Notes: a model not told the origin generated them from the letters alone. Shown: positions 32,362 through 44,300, numbered from the stretch's first letter. The stretch: 56,575 bases of DNA from Eubacteriales bacterium (GCA_030536575.1 JAUNPS010000031.1:1-56575), one strand, 5' to 3'. Made by a program: numbers and translations.

Positions 32362-34914
32362 ATGAAGTTACGGAAAAGAGGATTCACCGGGACGCTTTCC
32401 CCGGAGGAAAGCAGACGGGAAAAGGAACACCGCGTACTGATTCGCCGGGCGGCTGCCGAAAGCATCGTCCTTTTGGAAAATGACGGAACGCTGCCTCTGA
32501 AAAAGGGCGCGAAAATTGCGCTGTACGGCGCGGGCGCACGCTATACGGTGAAAGGCGGAACGGGTTCCGGTTCGGTCAATAACCGGAGCAATGTCACCAT
32601 TGACGAAGGCCTGCGCAACGCCGGATTTTCGATCACAACGGACGCCTGGCTGGACGATTACGATCAGCGGTATGCGGCAGCAAGAGAGGCATGGATCGCC
32701 AAAATCTATGAGCTGGCCGGAGAGCCGGGAGATCCGGAGGAACTGTACCGGGCGCATGCAAGCAATCCGCAGGCCGCGCCCCTTGGCGCGCCGATCACGC
32801 CGGAATCCAAAACCGACACCGACACGGCAATTTATGTCATCAGCCGGATTTCCGGGGAAGGCGCTGACCGGAAAGCCGAAAAAGGCGACTATTACCTTTC
32901 CGATGCGGAATTCGATACATTGCAGGAAATCACCGCGGTTTATGAGAAGACCATAGTAGTTCTGAATGTGGGCGGTGTGATGGATGTTTCTTTCATGGAC
33001 AAGCTGCACATTTCCGCACTGGTGTATCTGTCCCAGGCGGGCATGGAGGGCGGCAATGCGCTGGCAGACGTCCTTTCCGGACGAGTAAACCCCAGCGGAA
33101 AACTGACCGACACCTGGGCTTACGCCTACGAAGACTATCCCAGCAGCGCGAATTTCAGCCATAATAATGGAAATATCATCGAAGAAAAATATACCGATGG
33201 AATCTATGTGGGCTACCGTTATTTCGATTCGTTTCAGGTTAAGCCGCGCTATCCGTTTGGCTACGGCCTCTCTTATACGACGTTTGCATACGAGACAACG
33301 GACGTGACATTGGAAGGAAAGAAAGCTTCCGTGTCCATCCGCGTAAAAAATACCGGAACGGTGCCAGGCAGGGAAGTGATCCAGCTCTATGCCGCATGCC
33401 CCAGCGGCCTGCGGGCGAAAGAGCAGAAACGGCTCGTGGCTTTTGGAAAGACCGGCCTTCTGGCTCCGGCCGCCCAGGAAACGCTTTGCCTGGAATTCGA
33501 CCTTTCCCTGCTGGAATCCTACCACACCGGAAAAGCCGCTTATTATATGGAAAAAGGCAGTTATTATCTCCTGGCTGGCACTTCGGCCGCCAGTGTGACG
33601 ATGGCCGCGCGCCTGACTCTGGAAGAGACAGTTTGGACGGAAACGCTGACGAACATCTGTCCGCTGCTGGATGCCTTAAAAGAAATCCAGCCTTCGAAGG
33701 AGCGCATTTCCTTATGGGAAAAGGCAATGGAGGAGGAATCTCAGAAGAGTCAGGTTCCCTCTTTGGCAATGGATGCGGAGTCTTTGAAGAGAGAACCGCT
33801 TTCCGACACACCGCAGGAAGATTTTGCGGAAGACCTTGTGAAAAAACTGACGCTTGAGCAGAAAGCAACACTTGTCTGCGGAAGGCCGACCTGGGGAAGC
33901 AAGGAAATCATCGGCGCGGCGGCTGTTTCGGTTCCCGGAGCTGCCGGGGAGACCACGCCCAGTCTGGAAGAGGAATACGGGATCGGAAGCATCATCCTGG
34001 CCGACGGTCCTGCCGGAATCCGTATCACCGCAGTCTATGAAGAGAATCCGGAAGACGGCAGCCTTTACGGGATGACCCGCTATCAGTCTTTGGAAAACCG
34101 GTTCTTTGGAAAAGAATTCCGGCATGAAGAGGCGATTCCGCATTATCAGTATTGTAGCGCGATTCCGGTCGGGACGCTGCTGGCCCAGAGTTTCGATCTG
34201 AAGCTTTTGGAGGAAGTGGGCGAACTGATTGGACGGGAATTGCAGGAATTCGGCATTACGCTGTGGCTGGCTCCCGGTATGAACATTCACCGGAATCCCC
34301 TCTGCGGCCGGAATTTCGAATATTATTCCGAAGATCCGCTGGTGAGCGGCATGATGGCCGCGGCTCTGACGCTGGGCGTTCAGAAATTGCCCGGCATCGG
34401 AACGACGATCAAGCATTTCGCCTGCAATAACCAGGAAGAGAACCGCCGCGGCGTTTCCAGTATCGTATCAGAGCGCGCCCTGCGGGAAATCTACCTGAAA
34501 GGGTTCGAAATTGCCGTAAAAGCCGCAAAGCCCATGGCAATTATGACTTCTTATAATAAAATCAACGGCGTCCACACTGCAAACAGCTACGACCTGTGCA
34601 CGACTGCTGCCAGGAAGGAATGGGGCTTTACGGGCATTATTATGACGGACTGGACGACCACGAATACGGACGGCGGTTCCTCGGCGGCCAAATGCATTGC
34701 CGCGGGCAACGACCTTGTCATGCCCGGAAACCTGTCTGACGTTCAGGAAATCTGCGAAGCGGTTCGAAAGGAGAATGACCAGTCCCTGGATGAGAAGGAT
34801 CTGGATGCGTGCGCGGCACGTATGATCCGCCTGATCCTGGCCTCGAATATCTATGAAGACGCGGAAAGCTATCTGGAAGGGAAGGAACTCCTTCCCTGCA
34901 TGAGGCAGAAATAA
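32362..34914 (+). CDS. Glycoside hydrolase family 3, domain-permuted
   Basis: An 850-residue cytoplasmic enzyme (no signal peptide), probably a beta-glucosidase or beta-xylosidase. The order is the reverse of classical GH3. The alpha/beta-sandwich domain comes first (AAAESIVLLENDGTLPL, residues about 30-47, ending with FGYGLSYTTF near 298), then a fibronectin III-like domain (VSIRVKNTGTVPGREVIQLY). The TIM-barrel catalytic domain is last, from VKKLTLEQKATLVCG near residue 494. The nucleophile is the Asp of GIIMTDWTT near 756, and KHFACNNQEENR is the usual substrate-site segment. This arrangement is known from Ruminococcus albus enzymes. A strong hairpin follows the stop. Confidence 0.93.
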   Translation: MKLRKRGFTGTLSPEESRREKEHRVLIRRAAAESIVLLENDGTLPLKKGAKIALYGAGARYTVKGGTGSGSVNNRSNVTIDEGLRNAGFSITTDAWLDDYDQRYAAAREAWIAKIYELAGEPGDPEELYRAHASNPQAAPLGAPITPESKTDTDTAIYVISRISGEGADRKAEKGDYYLSDAEFDTLQEITAVYEKTIVVLNVGGVMDVSFMDKLHISALVYLSQAGMEGGNALADVLSGRVNPSGKLTDTWAYAYEDYPSSANFSHNNGNIIEEKYTDGIYVGYRYFDSFQVKPRYPFGYGLSYTTFAYETTDVTLEGKKASVSIRVKNTGTVPGREVIQLYAACPSGLRAKEQKRLVAFGKTGLLAPAAQETLCLEFDLSLLESYHTGKAAYYMEKGSYYLLAGTSAASVTMAARLTLEETVWTETLTNICPLLDALKEIQPSKERISLWEKAMEEESQKSQVPSLAMDAESLKREPLSDTPQEDFAEDLVKKLTLEQKATLVCGRPTWGSKEIIGAAAVSVPGAAGETTPSLEEEYGIGSIILADGPAGIRITAVYEENPEDGSLYGMTRYQSLENRFFGKEFRHEEAIPHYQYCSAIPVGTLLAQSFDLKLLEEVGELIGRELQEFGITLWLAPGMNIHRNPLCGRNFEYYSEDPLVSGMMAAALTLGVQKLPGIGTTIKHFACNNQEENRRGVSSIVSERALREIYLKGFEIAVKAAKPMAIMTSYNKINGVHTANSYDLCTTAARKEWGFTGIIMTDWTTTNTDGGSSAAKCIAAGNDLVMPGNLSDVQEICEAVRKENDQSLDEKDLDACAARMIRLILASNIYEDAESYLEGKELLPCMRQK

Positions 34915-34920
34915 AAACTG

Positions 34921-34961
34921 AAATTTGGCTCCTGGCGTATGATACCAGGAGCCAAAATTTT
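34921..34961 (+). terminator. Terminator after the GH3 gene
   Basis: A 12-bp stem (TTTGGCTCCTGG with CCAGGAGCCAAA) and 9-nt loop, followed by ATTTT. Confidence 0.85.
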
Positions 34962-35078
34962 GGGATGCGCGGAGAATTTCGAAAGCGCGCGGGGCTTTTC
35001 TTTTTCCGGGATTCGTATTATAATCCGGTTATCCGGGAACAGGATTTTAGAATCCGGATCAGAAAGGAGAACCGCAGA

Positions 35079-35621
35079 ATGCTTGCAGAAAAATATAGAG
35101 AACTGGAAAACAATGTGATCGACACGCTGAAGGAAGGGCAGATTAAGCTGGGCTATAGCCCGGAAACGGTGCGGCTGTATTATCCGCTGGAGTCCCTGAA
35201 TCGGTTTTTGAAAGAAGAATGCACGGTGGAGCAGATGGAGGAACGGCTGGCGGAGTTTGCGGCAGGGGTACGCGGGACGCTGGGGGATATGAAGATTTCC
35301 CATAAGGGTTCCCGGTTTTGTCTGGCGATCCCGCCCGAAGGGATGAAGTATGTGCATGCGCATACGGAGGAAGGGGAGTTTCTGGTTTCGTTTATCCGGA
35401 CGATCGAGAAGCATGACTGTACGATTGAGAAGCTTTTGGAGGTGTTTTCCAGGGATTCGAAGAAGGTGCATGTGGAAGAGATGCGGGATGGGGAGTTTGA
35501 CTATTTGGTGTACTTTGAGGATGGGATACCGGACGGGTATCGGTATTGCATTACGGAGGAAGGGTGCCATATGACGTATCATCGGTTTTCAAAGGAGGAT
35601 TATGAGGAGTTTGGGTTTTAG
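35079..35621 (+). CDS. DUF3877-like protein
   Basis: A 180-residue cytoplasmic protein of unknown function. I match it to the DUF3877 group from memory of the N-terminal pattern VIDTLKEGQIKLGYSPETVRLYYP (split here by its limits). The C-terminal half contains KKVHVEEMRDGEFDYLVYFEDG. ATG 35079 follows AGAAAGGAGA. It shares the DTLKEG N-terminus with the protein at 26098, so the two may be distant paralogues. Confidence 0.65.
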   Translation: MLAEKYRELENNVIDTLKEGQIKLGYSPETVRLYYPLESLNRFLKEECTVEQMEERLAEFAAGVRGTLGDMKISHKGSRFCLAIPPEGMKYVHAHTEEGEFLVSFIRTIEKHDCTIEKLLEVFSRDSKKVHVEEMRDGEFDYLVYFEDGIPDGYRYCITEEGCHMTYHRFSKEDYEEFGF

Positions 35622-35667
35622 AAAAGCGTGAGAACAGTGCGGCCGCATTATACGGCCGCTTTTTTCA

Positions 35668-37635
35668 TTACGGAAACAGGAACGAATTCTCCGGATACCG
35701 ATCCAGAATCGCCGCTTTTTGTTCCTCCGTACAGAATAGATACCGCAGTCCGGGAATCTTATCAAGCCCTTCATAGCTTTCGCATTCCGAACCGTAAATC
35801 TGAAGGGTTTCCAACGCATCCAGCGAAGCAAGCCCGGAAAAATCCTCGATGACCAGGTACACCAGGTCCAGGCTTTTGAGATTCGGAAGGTCGGGGGAAC
35901 CGGCCTGAAAGACGGTTTCCTGGTCGGCGGAGAAAAACAGCGTTTCAAGGTTCGGGAAGCAGGACAGGCTGTCCAGGGGCAGGTTATGCGAGTGGTGGAC
36001 GGACAGTTCCGTGATCGGCAGTCCCTGAAGATCGCTCAGGATTGCAGGCGTCAGCGAATCCAGGATCAGGTTCTCAAGGTACGGAAGATTTTGAAGTTCC
36101 GAGTAGTCCGAAAGATCCTGCTGGATGAGGTTCAGTTCTTTGATCCGGCAGGTTTCCAGGCCGTTTAAGGAGGTGATCCCGGTGGCGCTGATATTCAGAT
36201 TTTCCAGGTTCGGAAGCGTGGCCAGAACTTCCGTGTCGGAAATTTCCAGGGAAGCCAGGTTCAGCGAGCGGATGGAAGCATTTCCAAGGAGGGGTGAAAG
36301 ATCCGTAAGCGGATTATAGCCCAGCCCCAAGTGGGTAATGCTTGTATCTTTCAGGAGCGAAAGATCAGAAATCTGCTGGCGGTAGAGGCTTAAGGAGGTC
36401 AGGTTCGGCATGGCGAGGAGGTCTTCCAGGGAAGTAATCGGCCCGTCTTGCAGGTAGAACCCGGCATTTCGGGTTTCGTCGTCGTAGAACCAGGGGTAAT
36501 CGCCTTTAAACCAGATTTCGCTGTCGTCGTTGTAAATCTGCAGCCCGCAGATGTTCAGGGAGGTGATCTTCTTCAGGTCGCCGTAGGTGACCGGGGTATC
36601 CCAGAGATTCAGCCGGGTGCGGACAGCCTCCTCGATCATTGGCTCGGCAAAACGGTATTCTGCGGAATCGGAAAGGACGGTTTCCGAAGAGTCCCAGGGA
36701 AAGCGCCGCAGTCCATCTGTGAAAAAGAAAACAGCGAAAAGGAATGCCAGCACGGCAAACAGCAGGAAAAGCTTCCGGCGGCGGGAAGGGCTGGCAGAGC
36801 GGCTGCGGGCAGGCGGATGGACCGCGCCCGGATAGCGGACGGCCAACAGGTCGGGAAGAAGCTCCCCGGCGGTCTGATAGCGCTCGGCCGGGTCGAACAT
36901 CGTTGCTTTCCGAATGATGGCCTGGAGTTCCGGAGAGAGGTCGGAAAGGACCGTGTCCGTGACTTCGTATTCCCCGGTGATGCAGTAGAGCAGCAGGATC
37001 CCCAGGGAATAGAGGTCGCTGCGGATGTCGGTCTGGTGGTAGCCAAACTGCTCCGGCGGCGCGGTGAGCCGGGTTCCCATGACCATGGTATCGCTGCGTT
37101 TTTCGGTCTGGTAAAACCGGGAAATCCCGAAATCAATAAAATGGCAGATGCCTTCCCCGTCTACCACCACATTCTGGGGCTTAATGTCCCGGTGGATGAG
37201 GGGCGGATTTAAGCCGTGGAGGAAGGAAAGCAGTTCGGTGAGGGAGATGATATAGCCCAGGGCCTGGGAAACCGGGAGCCCGGGCTTTTTGTAATTCGTT
37301 TCGCACAGTTCTTCCAGGGTCTTTCCTTTTATGTAGGTGCGGATATAGTAAGCGGTATCCTGGTGGGTGTCCAGATAGACCGGCCAGGGGAAGGTGTCCG
37401 TCAGGGGCGCTTCCGAGGTCATATGGATGAATTCCAGAATCCGTTTTTCGTTGGCCAAAAGTTCGGAAAACACCGGGTCGCTGGAGGTCTTCAGGAGGAA
37501 GAGCCGCCCGGTGCTTTTCTCACTGAGCAGATAGGTGGCGGCCTGCTCGGAGTATTTCAGGCAGGAGTCTACCTGGTAGGTTTCGGCGAGTTCGGACGGG
37601 AGCGCCCAGGAATCTTTTTCGAAAAATGCTGTCAT
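35668..37635 (-). CDS. Membrane Ser/Thr protein kinase with extracellular leucine-rich repeats
   Basis: A 655-residue bitopic sensor kinase. The N-terminal kinase domain (about 15-270) has the ATP Lys in FLLKTS, the catalytic loop HRDIKPQN near 147, the DFG motif in HFIDFGISRF, and activation-segment end APPEQFG. A basic stretch (RSRSASPSRRRK) precedes one transmembrane helix (LFLLFAVLAFLFAVFFF, about 289-305). The outside part is leucine-rich repeats (LTSLSLYRQQISDLSLL, LENLNISATGITSLNGL and similar) to the C-terminus. The ATG overlaps the stop of the upstream helix-turn-helix gene. The fusion suggests sensing of an extracellular ligand; the targets are unknown. Confidence 0.9.
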   Translation of the reverse strand: MTAFFEKDSWALPSELAETYQVDSCLKYSEQAATYLLSEKSTGRLFLLKTSSDPVFSELLANEKRILEFIHMTSEAPLTDTFPWPVYLDTHQDTAYYIRTYIKGKTLEELCETNYKKPGLPVSQALGYIISLTELLSFLHGLNPPLIHRDIKPQNVVVDGEGICHFIDFGISRFYQTEKRSDTMVMGTRLTAPPEQFGYHQTDIRSDLYSLGILLLYCITGEYEVTDTVLSDLSPELQAIIRKATMFDPAERYQTAGELLPDLLAVRYPGAVHPPARSRSASPSRRRKLFLLFAVLAFLFAVFFFTDGLRRFPWDSSETVLSDSAEYRFAEPMIEEAVRTRLNLWDTPVTYGDLKKITSLNICGLQIYNDDSEIWFKGDYPWFYDDETRNAGFYLQDGPITSLEDLLAMPNLTSLSLYRQQISDLSLLKDTSITHLGLGYNPLTDLSPLLGNASIRSLNLASLEISDTEVLATLPNLENLNISATGITSLNGLETCRIKELNLIQQDLSDYSELQNLPYLENLILDSLTPAILSDLQGLPITELSVHHSHNLPLDSLSCFPNLETLFFSADQETVFQAGSPDLPNLKSLDLVYLVIEDFSGLASLDALETLQIYGSECESYEGLDKIPGLRYLFCTEEQKAAILDRYPENSFLFP

Positions 37636-38087
37636 GAAAATTCCTCTTTGTACAGTGGCAGTTCTTTGATTTTCAGCAGGAGGTCGTTGGCCTGCTGCAT
37701 GGTGTATTTTTTCTCGATGGAAAAGATGATGGCGGCGTCCCGGCGGACTTTGGGGTAGAGGGAGCCTTGCTGACCGATGCGCAGAAGCTGGTTGGTCTCG
37801 GTCAGGGTGGCCGGGATGGAGAGACAGATGCGCAGGATGATGTTGCGTCCAGGCGTCTTCTGGCCGCTTAAAATATGGTAGAAGTAGGAGCGCTCGATGC
37901 CGCAGCGGCTGATGACGTCTTTGGCGGAGGCGTGGTGCTTCTCCATGATATCATATAAGTAGTGGCAGAAAACAGGCTCTTCTTCATGATCGTGAAACGA
38001 TTCGGTGATTTCGGAGAATTGGCCGGACTTTTTGATGATGGAAAGAAGCTGGGAAGTCGTCAGGCTGCTTTTTCTTTGGTTTTTCAA
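37632..38087 (-). CDS. Helix-turn-helix protein paired with the kinase
   Basis: A 151-residue protein with a central XRE-like helix-turn-helix: SAKDVISRCGIERSYFYHIL (about 54-73), then SGQKTPGRNIILRICLS. It starts with TTG 38087 after CAGGAGG about 10 nt upstream. The ATGA overlap with the kinase gene shows a two-gene operon. It may be the kinase target or its regulator. A C-terminal helical tail (MQQANDLLLKIKE) may mediate contacts. Confidence 0.78.
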   Translation of the reverse strand: MKNQRKSSLTTSQLLSIIKKSGQFSEITESFHDHEEEPVFCHYLYDIMEKHHASAKDVISRCGIERSYFYHILSGQKTPGRNIILRICLSIPATLTETNQLLRIGQQGSLYPKVRRDAAIIFSIEKKYTMQQANDLLLKIKELPLYKEEFS

Positions 38088-38111
38088 TGAAGATCAACCT
38101 CCTGTTTTTGG

Positions 38112-38122
38112 GTATGGCATAC
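38112..38122. promoter_or_regulatory. Palindrome near the helix-turn-helix gene promoter
   Basis: GTATG-G-CATAC is a perfect palindrome just downstream (minus direction) of a TATACT-like -10 at 38132-38137. It is a candidate operator for autoregulation. Confidence 0.35.
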
Positions 38123-38306
38123 GATGTCCTTAGTATATCATAGGGCGGAAGGATGAGACAATCCATTCGGTTTTTTTATTTGAAAAAGTCTTCTGGCGGG
38201 ACACCAAAACGGAGAAGCAGGCCGGTATAATCAAGATATCAGAGCGGCTGGAAACATGTGGCAATGTGGTTCCATGCGATTATGCCTGAGAGACAGGAGG
38301 ATGCTT

Positions 38307-41300
38307 ATGAGAAGAAGGACAGCGGCGTTTGTGATGGCGTTTGTGATGGCGGTCGGGCAGGTGGCCGGGGCGGGAAGCGTGGCCGCGGCAGAGACGGACG
38401 TGGTGGAGTCGGAGATGGCCCGGCAGGGAACGGAACGGACTGAGACGGACGGAATGGAGGCGGCTGAGCCAGAGCAGGCGGAGAATGAGGTGCCGGGAAC
38501 GGATGAGGCGCCAGACACGGCCAAGACGACGGAACCAGAGCAGGCGGAGAATGAGGCACCAGACACGGCCGAGGCGACGGAGCCAGAACAGGCGGAGAAT
38601 GAAGCGCCGGGAACGGATGAGGCGCCAGACACGGCCGAGGCGACGGAACCAGAGCAGGTGGAGAATGAGACGCCGGATGCAGCCGAGGCGATGGAAGCGG
38701 AAACACCGGGACAAACCGAGGACGAGGCGCCGAATACGGCGGAAGCGACGGAAACGGAGAGCGAGACGCCGGGTACGGCCGAAGCGATGGAAACAGAGAG
38801 CGAGACGTCAGATACGGCCGAAGCGATCGAAGCAGAGACACAGGATATGGCTGAAGTGACCGAACCAGAGTCGGCGGAACCGGATGAGACGGCGACAGAG
38901 AACGCGGCAGAGACGACCGAAGCGGCTGAAACCGAGACGCCAGCCGAGGCGGAGACAGACGAAATGGAAGCCGCGGAAACCGAAACGTCAGACACTGAGG
39001 AAACACAAACAGAACCGGAAAGCCAGCCGGAGACGGAAACAGAGGAAGCGGAGCCTACCGCAGCCGAGGCGGCCGAGCCGGAAGATGCGGAAACCGAAAG
39101 CAACGATGGAATAATGCTGCTTTCCTTAGAGGACGAGCAGGATTATGAACTGTCTGTAGAGGAAGAAATCGCCAGCCAGAGTGGGACGCTGGACGAATTA
39201 GACTACAGAATTTGGATCGATAGCTCACGCGGTGAGAATATCCGGCTCTATCCAACCGAAGAATTCACGGTTTCTCTGAACGCGGAAAATCTCGATGACG
39301 AAACCGCATATGAAATCCAATGGAGCCTGGGAACCGGAGAAGAAGAAAGCGCCTATTATACCATTTCGGAAGATGGCCGCGAAATTACATTGAACGGAGC
39401 AGCATTATCAGAAACCTATGAACCGTATACGGAATTTCAGCTCTGTGCCGAAGTCATCGCAGGCGGAGAAGCCGTCTCCGAAGCATCGGCAACCATCCAA
39501 CTTCGCGAAGAAATCTACGATTACCAGATTCCAAACCAGGAACCGGGTGAGCGCAGCATTCTTCCGGGCGATGATCTTTGGATTTCTTCTGAACTGAATT
39601 GCTATGTGGAAAATCCGGAGTACCCGAATGGCGAAAACCTTTCGGTAACGATCACAGACATCGAAATTCTGGGACAATACACCTGGGACGGCGAAGAAGC
39701 GGATATTATAGCGCTCGACCAATACGAAGGAGAGGGTTGGAACATCCGCGGGGAGAACTACGGTTATGCAAAACTGAAACTTACGTATACTTCCGTCAAT
39801 GAGGAGGAAGGTTCCCTGACTTATGGAGACGCCGAAGACGAAGAATTCTGTATTTCCGTTTTGGGCGATATCTACACGCTGTCCTGGGATTTCCCGAACG
39901 ACCAGAGCGATATGCTGACCAACAGCACGATGACCGTGGGAAGCAGCCTGTTCCACAGCTATCTGGAAAATGGAACGATCCAGGGAGAAGAAATCACCGA
40001 TTATAAATTGTATGTCGACAGCTACGACGAGGAATTGCTGACTCCGGAAATCAGTGAAGACGAGGCGCAGCAGGTATCGATCACTTCAAACGATCAGGAA
40101 GCAGACACCTGTATTTCAGTAAGCGCATTGCTCCCGGATGAAAACGGAGAATATAATGCGGTAACGAGCGCCAATCTTTACGTAGGTATCCACAGCGGCT
40201 ATTACGGGATAGAATGGACTCCGCTGGGAGAAGGCGTAGAACTTGGAGAAACACTGGATTTAAATCAGGTTAATCCAACCGTATATTTTTATTCGACAGA
40301 TTCTTCAGAACCCGAAAGAGTCGAAAATGTCCGTTACCGGATCGAATACGATGAACTCGCCTGGCTTGAACAGGAAAGCGAATCCGAAATCCCGCCCCTC
40401 CTGCGCAGAGGCAACTGGGCAACCGGCGTCAACCTTATTGCAGAACTGCAGGAAGTCGACGAAGAGGGGAACCCATCTCTTGATGAAGACGGGAATGAAA
40501 ACTGGTACGAAATTTGCAGACGCGAGTACCGTGTGGATGACATGGGCTACTGGACAGATTTCGCCCTCAGCTATGGCGGCGAGAATGGAGTCTATATCTA
40601 TACCGACAAGCCGGTAGAAGTATGGTTCGAACAGGCGGAAGGCAGCTGCGAATTCCCGGAAGACTGTACCGTTACGTGGGAAGTCCATGATGAAGACGGA
40701 GAAGAATTAACCTATGCTTCTTTCGAGAAGGACGGCGACAAGCTGATTCTGACAGCCAATCCAGGATATACGGGCAAGAATGTCCATATCCGCGGCACCA
40801 TTTGGTACGAAGGCAACGACATTAACACAAACGAACTGGATATCGAAGTCCGGGATGCGGGCTGCGAATATGCTTACCAATATACGGACACATTGGCGCA
40901 GCTTCCAAACCAGAATCTCGGCCTTGAAAAAACGTTCGAAGCCGAAGTGCATAACGCGGAGTATCCCTATGGTGAGAACTTTGAAGTATCCATTACCAAT
41001 GTAACCGTTGAAAATAACCCGGAAGACGGCGCGGAAGACGCAGTTCTCCTTCAGGAACGGGAAGACGGAAGCGGCTGGGATCTGATCATGAATACCTTTG
41101 GCCACGCCGTTGTGACCCTGGAGCACGAAGACGTTCTCAATGCAGGACTTACGCAGGAATTTACGTTTGAGATTTGGGTAACCGGCGACGTATACGGCCT
41201 CAATCTTTCCTCCAATACCGGAACCAGCCAGCTTCTTCCGGGAAATACCCTGGAACTGACCGCAGATGTCTGGTGGCAGAGCTACGACGAAGAAAACGGC

Positions 41301-44300
41301 GAGTACAGCCAGGACACTTCTGATTTCCGTGTGGAATGGAACGTGGAATCCGGCGAAGAGGCTATTGACATTCTGGAAGACACGGAAGATCCGCGGATCT
41401 TTGCCATTCAGGCGAAAGAAGATAGGAACGGCTGGGACGTTCACATTGAAGCCAGGGCTTATGACACGGATGAAAATGAAGTGGCATACGCAGACTTCTG
41501 GATCGAAATCCGGGATGGGTATCATCAGCTCATTGTGGAGGTCGATGAAAACCTTCCGGTAGGGATGACGGGAGAAATTACGCCGCATCTTCTGTGGTTT
41601 GACGGCGAGAATCCTGACGGGACCGAAATCGAAAACGCGGTTTACCGCTGGGATGCGCTTGACGAAGAAGGTATGGAAATCCGGGATGCGGACGGAACCC
41701 TGATTACCTTTGACGAGGACGGAACTCTGATGGGAAATGCACCCTTCACAGTCACAAGGCTTGTTCCGTGGGAAGTTGGGGGCTATTTGCAGGCCGGGAT
41801 GTATAACAGCGAGGAAGATTGTTTCGAATTCCTGTCAGGGTGCGAAGTAAATCTGAACGGTTTGGATTATTCCGTTTACTTCGAGAACCTGTACATGGAC
41901 GGTTATACCTGGGTATTCTCCGATGAGACCCTGACAATTAGCCTGAATACGGACAACCTTGCGGATAAAGAGAATGTCACCCTCGAATGGAAAGTCGGTT
42001 ATTTCAACGAGGAAACCGAAGAAATCGAAAGCGTATGGACGGAAGGGGATTATTGGAGCGCAGACGATGCGGGCATTACCCTGAATGGGGCGGCCTTTGC
42101 GGAGGAAGGAGTCACGAATTTCAATCTTTGCGTAATCGTAAAAGCGGGCGATATCGTTGTGGACACGCCGGCGATCGGCGTGGGCGTATTTGAATCGGAA
42201 GAAAGCTGGGATGCGTTCATACAGCTCCTGCCAGACGACCCGGCGATTTCTTACCAGAATAAAGAGATGAGCTATTACCTGAAAAACGGCGCGTTCCCAT
42301 ACGGACAGGAATTTGTGCTTACTATTGAAAATCTGGAAAGCAGCAATGAAGAAGCCGTTACCTGCCGGGAGGAAGACGGGATGTGGAAGATTTCCGCATT
42401 GCCCGAAGGAATCGGCCAGGAAGCGACGCTCACTTATACGGTTTCCTGCGAAGAACTGGAAACCTTTACCCTGGAACAGACGATCGAGGTCGTTGCGGAG
42501 AAATATGTGCTGCAAGTATATTCCAAAACGGACAGCGACTGCATGCTTCCAGGCGCTTCGATGGATCTCGGGGCGTACCTTTTCCGGGGAATCTATCAAG
42601 AGGAAATATCCTGGGAAAAGATAGATGCGGGCAGTTATCAGCTCAGCTATGAGTATGATGCGGAGATGGTAACGGTAGATGAAAATGGAACCGTGACTGC
42701 GCGGGAAGACGCGGAAGGCGTGACGGGAATCCATGTGTTAGCCGCGAGTCTTTCGGAAGAAACGCCGTATCAGGCAGAAGGCTGGATGACGGTCTATGTG
42801 TTCAGCGATTATTATGCAATGTCGGAGGAGCTGGTTCGGGTTCAGCCCGGGGACGTCCTTTCGATTACAGATGTACCGAATGTATTGAAGCATTATACGC
42901 TGGATACGCCGGAGGGCGAGGTTGTGGAAGACAAGGTGCTCCGGTTCGGAGAGCCGGGCGATACGGAAAGGCTGGCGCGCAATGCGGATGGGACGGAGCT
43001 TACGATTTTGGAAGACGGCGTGACGGCGGAGAACAGTCCGTGGTATACTGGAATTGATCTGTATGCGTTGGAGGACGCGGAGGATGAAAATTCAGTTCTT
43101 TGTTGGGGCTGGTGCAATATCCTGATCTGCGCGCATGCGTGGGACGAAGGTGAAGTGACGCAGGCGGCGACGTGTACGGAAAACGGAGTCAAGACGTATA
43201 CCTGTATGCAATGCGGTGAGACGAAAACGGAAAGCATTGCCGCAACGGGCCACAGCTACAGTACAGAATGGACGATCGACAAAGCGGCAACATGTACGGC
43301 GACCGGAGAGAAATCCCACCATTGTACCGTATGTGGAGCTAAGACAGATGTAACCACGATAGAGGCGACTGGCCACGACTGGGATTCAGGAAAAGTAACA
43401 AAAGCTGCCACGTGTACAGAAACCGGACTCAAGACGTATAACTGTATGCAATGCGGTGAGACGAAGACGGAAAGCATTGCTGCAACAGGCCACAGCTACA
43501 GTAGCACATGGACAATCGATAAAGCGGCGACATGTACGACAGCAGGCGAAAAGTCTCACCATTGTACGGTATGCGGAGCTAAGACAGATGTAACCACGAT
43601 AGAGGCGACTGGCCACGACTGGGATGCCGGAAAAGTAACAAAAGCTGCGACGTGCACAGAAACGGGAGTCAAGACGTATACCTGTACGCAATGCGATGAG
43701 ACGAAAACGGAAAGCATTGCGGCGACGGGTCACAGCTACAGTACAGAATGGACGATAGACAAAGCGGCGACATGTACGGCGGCCGGAGAGAAATCCCACC
43801 ATTGTACCGTATGTGGAGCCAAGACCGATGTAACCACAATAGCGGCGACCGGCCATAGCTGGGATTCTGGAAAAGTAACAAAAGCGGCAACGTGTACAGA
43901 AACGGGAGTTAAGACGTATACATGCACGCAATGCGGCGGAACGAAAACGGAAAGCATTGCGGCGACAGGTCACAGCTACAGTACGGAATGGACGGTAGAC
44001 AAAGCAGCGACGTGTACGACAGCAGGCGAGAAGTCCCACCATTGTACAGTATGCGGAGCCAAGACCGATGTAACCACAATAGCGGCGACCGGCCACACCT
44101 GGAGCGCCTGGACGGAATCCAGCCCAGCCACCGTCTTCGCACCCGCAGAAAAAGAGCGGAAATGCACCGTCTGCGGTGAAACCGAAACAGCAGCCGAAGG
44201 CAAAAAACTGACCCCGACCCTCCAGATTTCTCAGACTACTCTGACGATGGAACAGGGGAAAACGGTCACAAACGTGAAAGTCACAGGCCTGGCCGCGGGC

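Noticed and set aside
38231-39103. Minus-strand open frame of 290 codons rich in Ser, Val and Ala
   Set aside because: It mirrors the GA-rich acidic segment of the giant protein gene and has no domain or start signal.
43141-44100. CRISPR array
   Set aside because: Units of 240 bp are entirely coding, without short repeats and unique spacers. The 69-bp units at 12028 also lack spacers.
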